From contig NZ_WAJS01000027.1 of NCBI RefSeq assembly GCF_008831045.1, forward strand, positions 1-41,098: DNA of 41,098 bases, in the 5' to 3' direction. Numbering within the stretch: position 1 is the stretch's first letter; the number at the start of each line of letters is the position of its first letter. Below are positions 40,948-41,098 of the stretch, piece by piece. The stretch is from Adlercreutzia muris (GTDB lineage: Bacteria > Actinomycetota > Coriobacteriia > Coriobacteriales > Eggerthellaceae). The translations under genes and the position numbers were made by a program. Under the pieces are notes generated by a model. The model was not told the origin of the DNA. It saw only the letters and a program-made list of their open reading frames with translations, and did no database searches.

Positions 40948-41098
40948 GGAAGGGGAGGGCCGGCCGGTCCGGCCCACGCGCCGCAAGGCCCCCTCGTCGC
41001 TGTCCATGCCCTCGGTGCGGGACGACCGCGCCTCGCGCGGGGCGCGGGATGCCTCCGGATCGCAGCGATCCCGCGCGGAGGGAGCCCCCGCCCCGCGG
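40934..41098 (+). CDS. 5' end of an unidentified reading frame (truncated by window)
   Basis: An ATG at 40934 overlaps the pgsA 3' end by 14 bp in another frame and opens a frame with no stop to the end of the window (55 codons). The visible peptide is very rich in Arg, Pro, Ala and Ser, as in disordered N-terminal tails. GGGAAAGG lies about 10 nt upstream. The part seen is too short and too simple in composition to identify a family, and a chance open frame in this GC-rich DNA is possible. Confidence 0.35.
   Translation, partial: MAPRREGEGRPVRPTRRKAPSSLSMPSVRDDRASRGARDASGSQRSRAEGAPAPR

Overview
The window is high-GC, gene-dense chromosomal DNA. It most likely comes from an Eggerthellaceae-type member of the Coriobacteriia, an anaerobic gut actinobacterium. 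Four things point there: three Tat-exported, lipobox-bearing flavoprotein reductases; LuxR-type regulators whose sensor half is a multi-pass membrane domain; LL-diaminopimelate aminotransferase lysine synthesis; and a ferredoxin-type (Ech) [NiFe] hydrogenase. The genus assignment is inference from gene content. No plasmid, phage or IS element was recognised.

Regions. (1) 1-8.4 kb, housekeeping: DNA polymerase IV and a DegV lipid-binding protein on the minus strand; then a tightly packed plus-strand run ileS-lspA-rluD-like-hemH, with the last genes abutting or overlapping. (2) 8.3-22.7 kb, accessory and respiratory: a LysR regulator divergent from Tat flavoprotein A; a HemN/HemW-like radical SAM protein; a foldback inverted-repeat element; membrane-LuxR 1; Tat flavoproteins B and C (paralogues of each other); membrane-LuxR 2; a RelB/DinJ-PIN toxin-antitoxin pair; a membrane-anchored protein of unknown function divergent from a short membrane-LuxR 3. 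(3) 22.8-31.3 kb, amino acids and nitrogen: tRNA-Pro(GGG) and dapL on plus, facing a minus-strand run gltB1-gltB2-gltB3-glnN(GSIII)-dapF. (4) 31.5-34.4 kb: purF and brnQ. (5) 34.6-40.1 kb: a complete six-gene echABCDEF operon. (6) 40.3 kb to the end: a PgsA-like phosphatidyltransferase and the 5' end of an unidentified reading frame.

How the genes fit together. GSIII and the three-piece, archaeal-type glutamate synthase form a nitrogen-assimilation unit; the glutamate made is the amino donor for DapL, and DapF completes meso-diaminopimelate for wall and lysine synthesis. Ech would couple reduced-ferredoxin oxidation to proton reduction and ion pumping, or the reverse. The exported flavoproteins would act as terminal reductases for small organic acceptors outside the membrane, each probably switched on by the neighbouring regulator.

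The points most worth a second look are the duplicated Ala/Lys-rich tail of EchD, the paired flavoproteins that lack the usual fumarate-reductase active-site motifs, the four 12-bp iterated boxes in front of the glutamine synthetase gene, and the foldback element at 12.7-12.9 kb. All calls come from reading the sequence; no database search was run.
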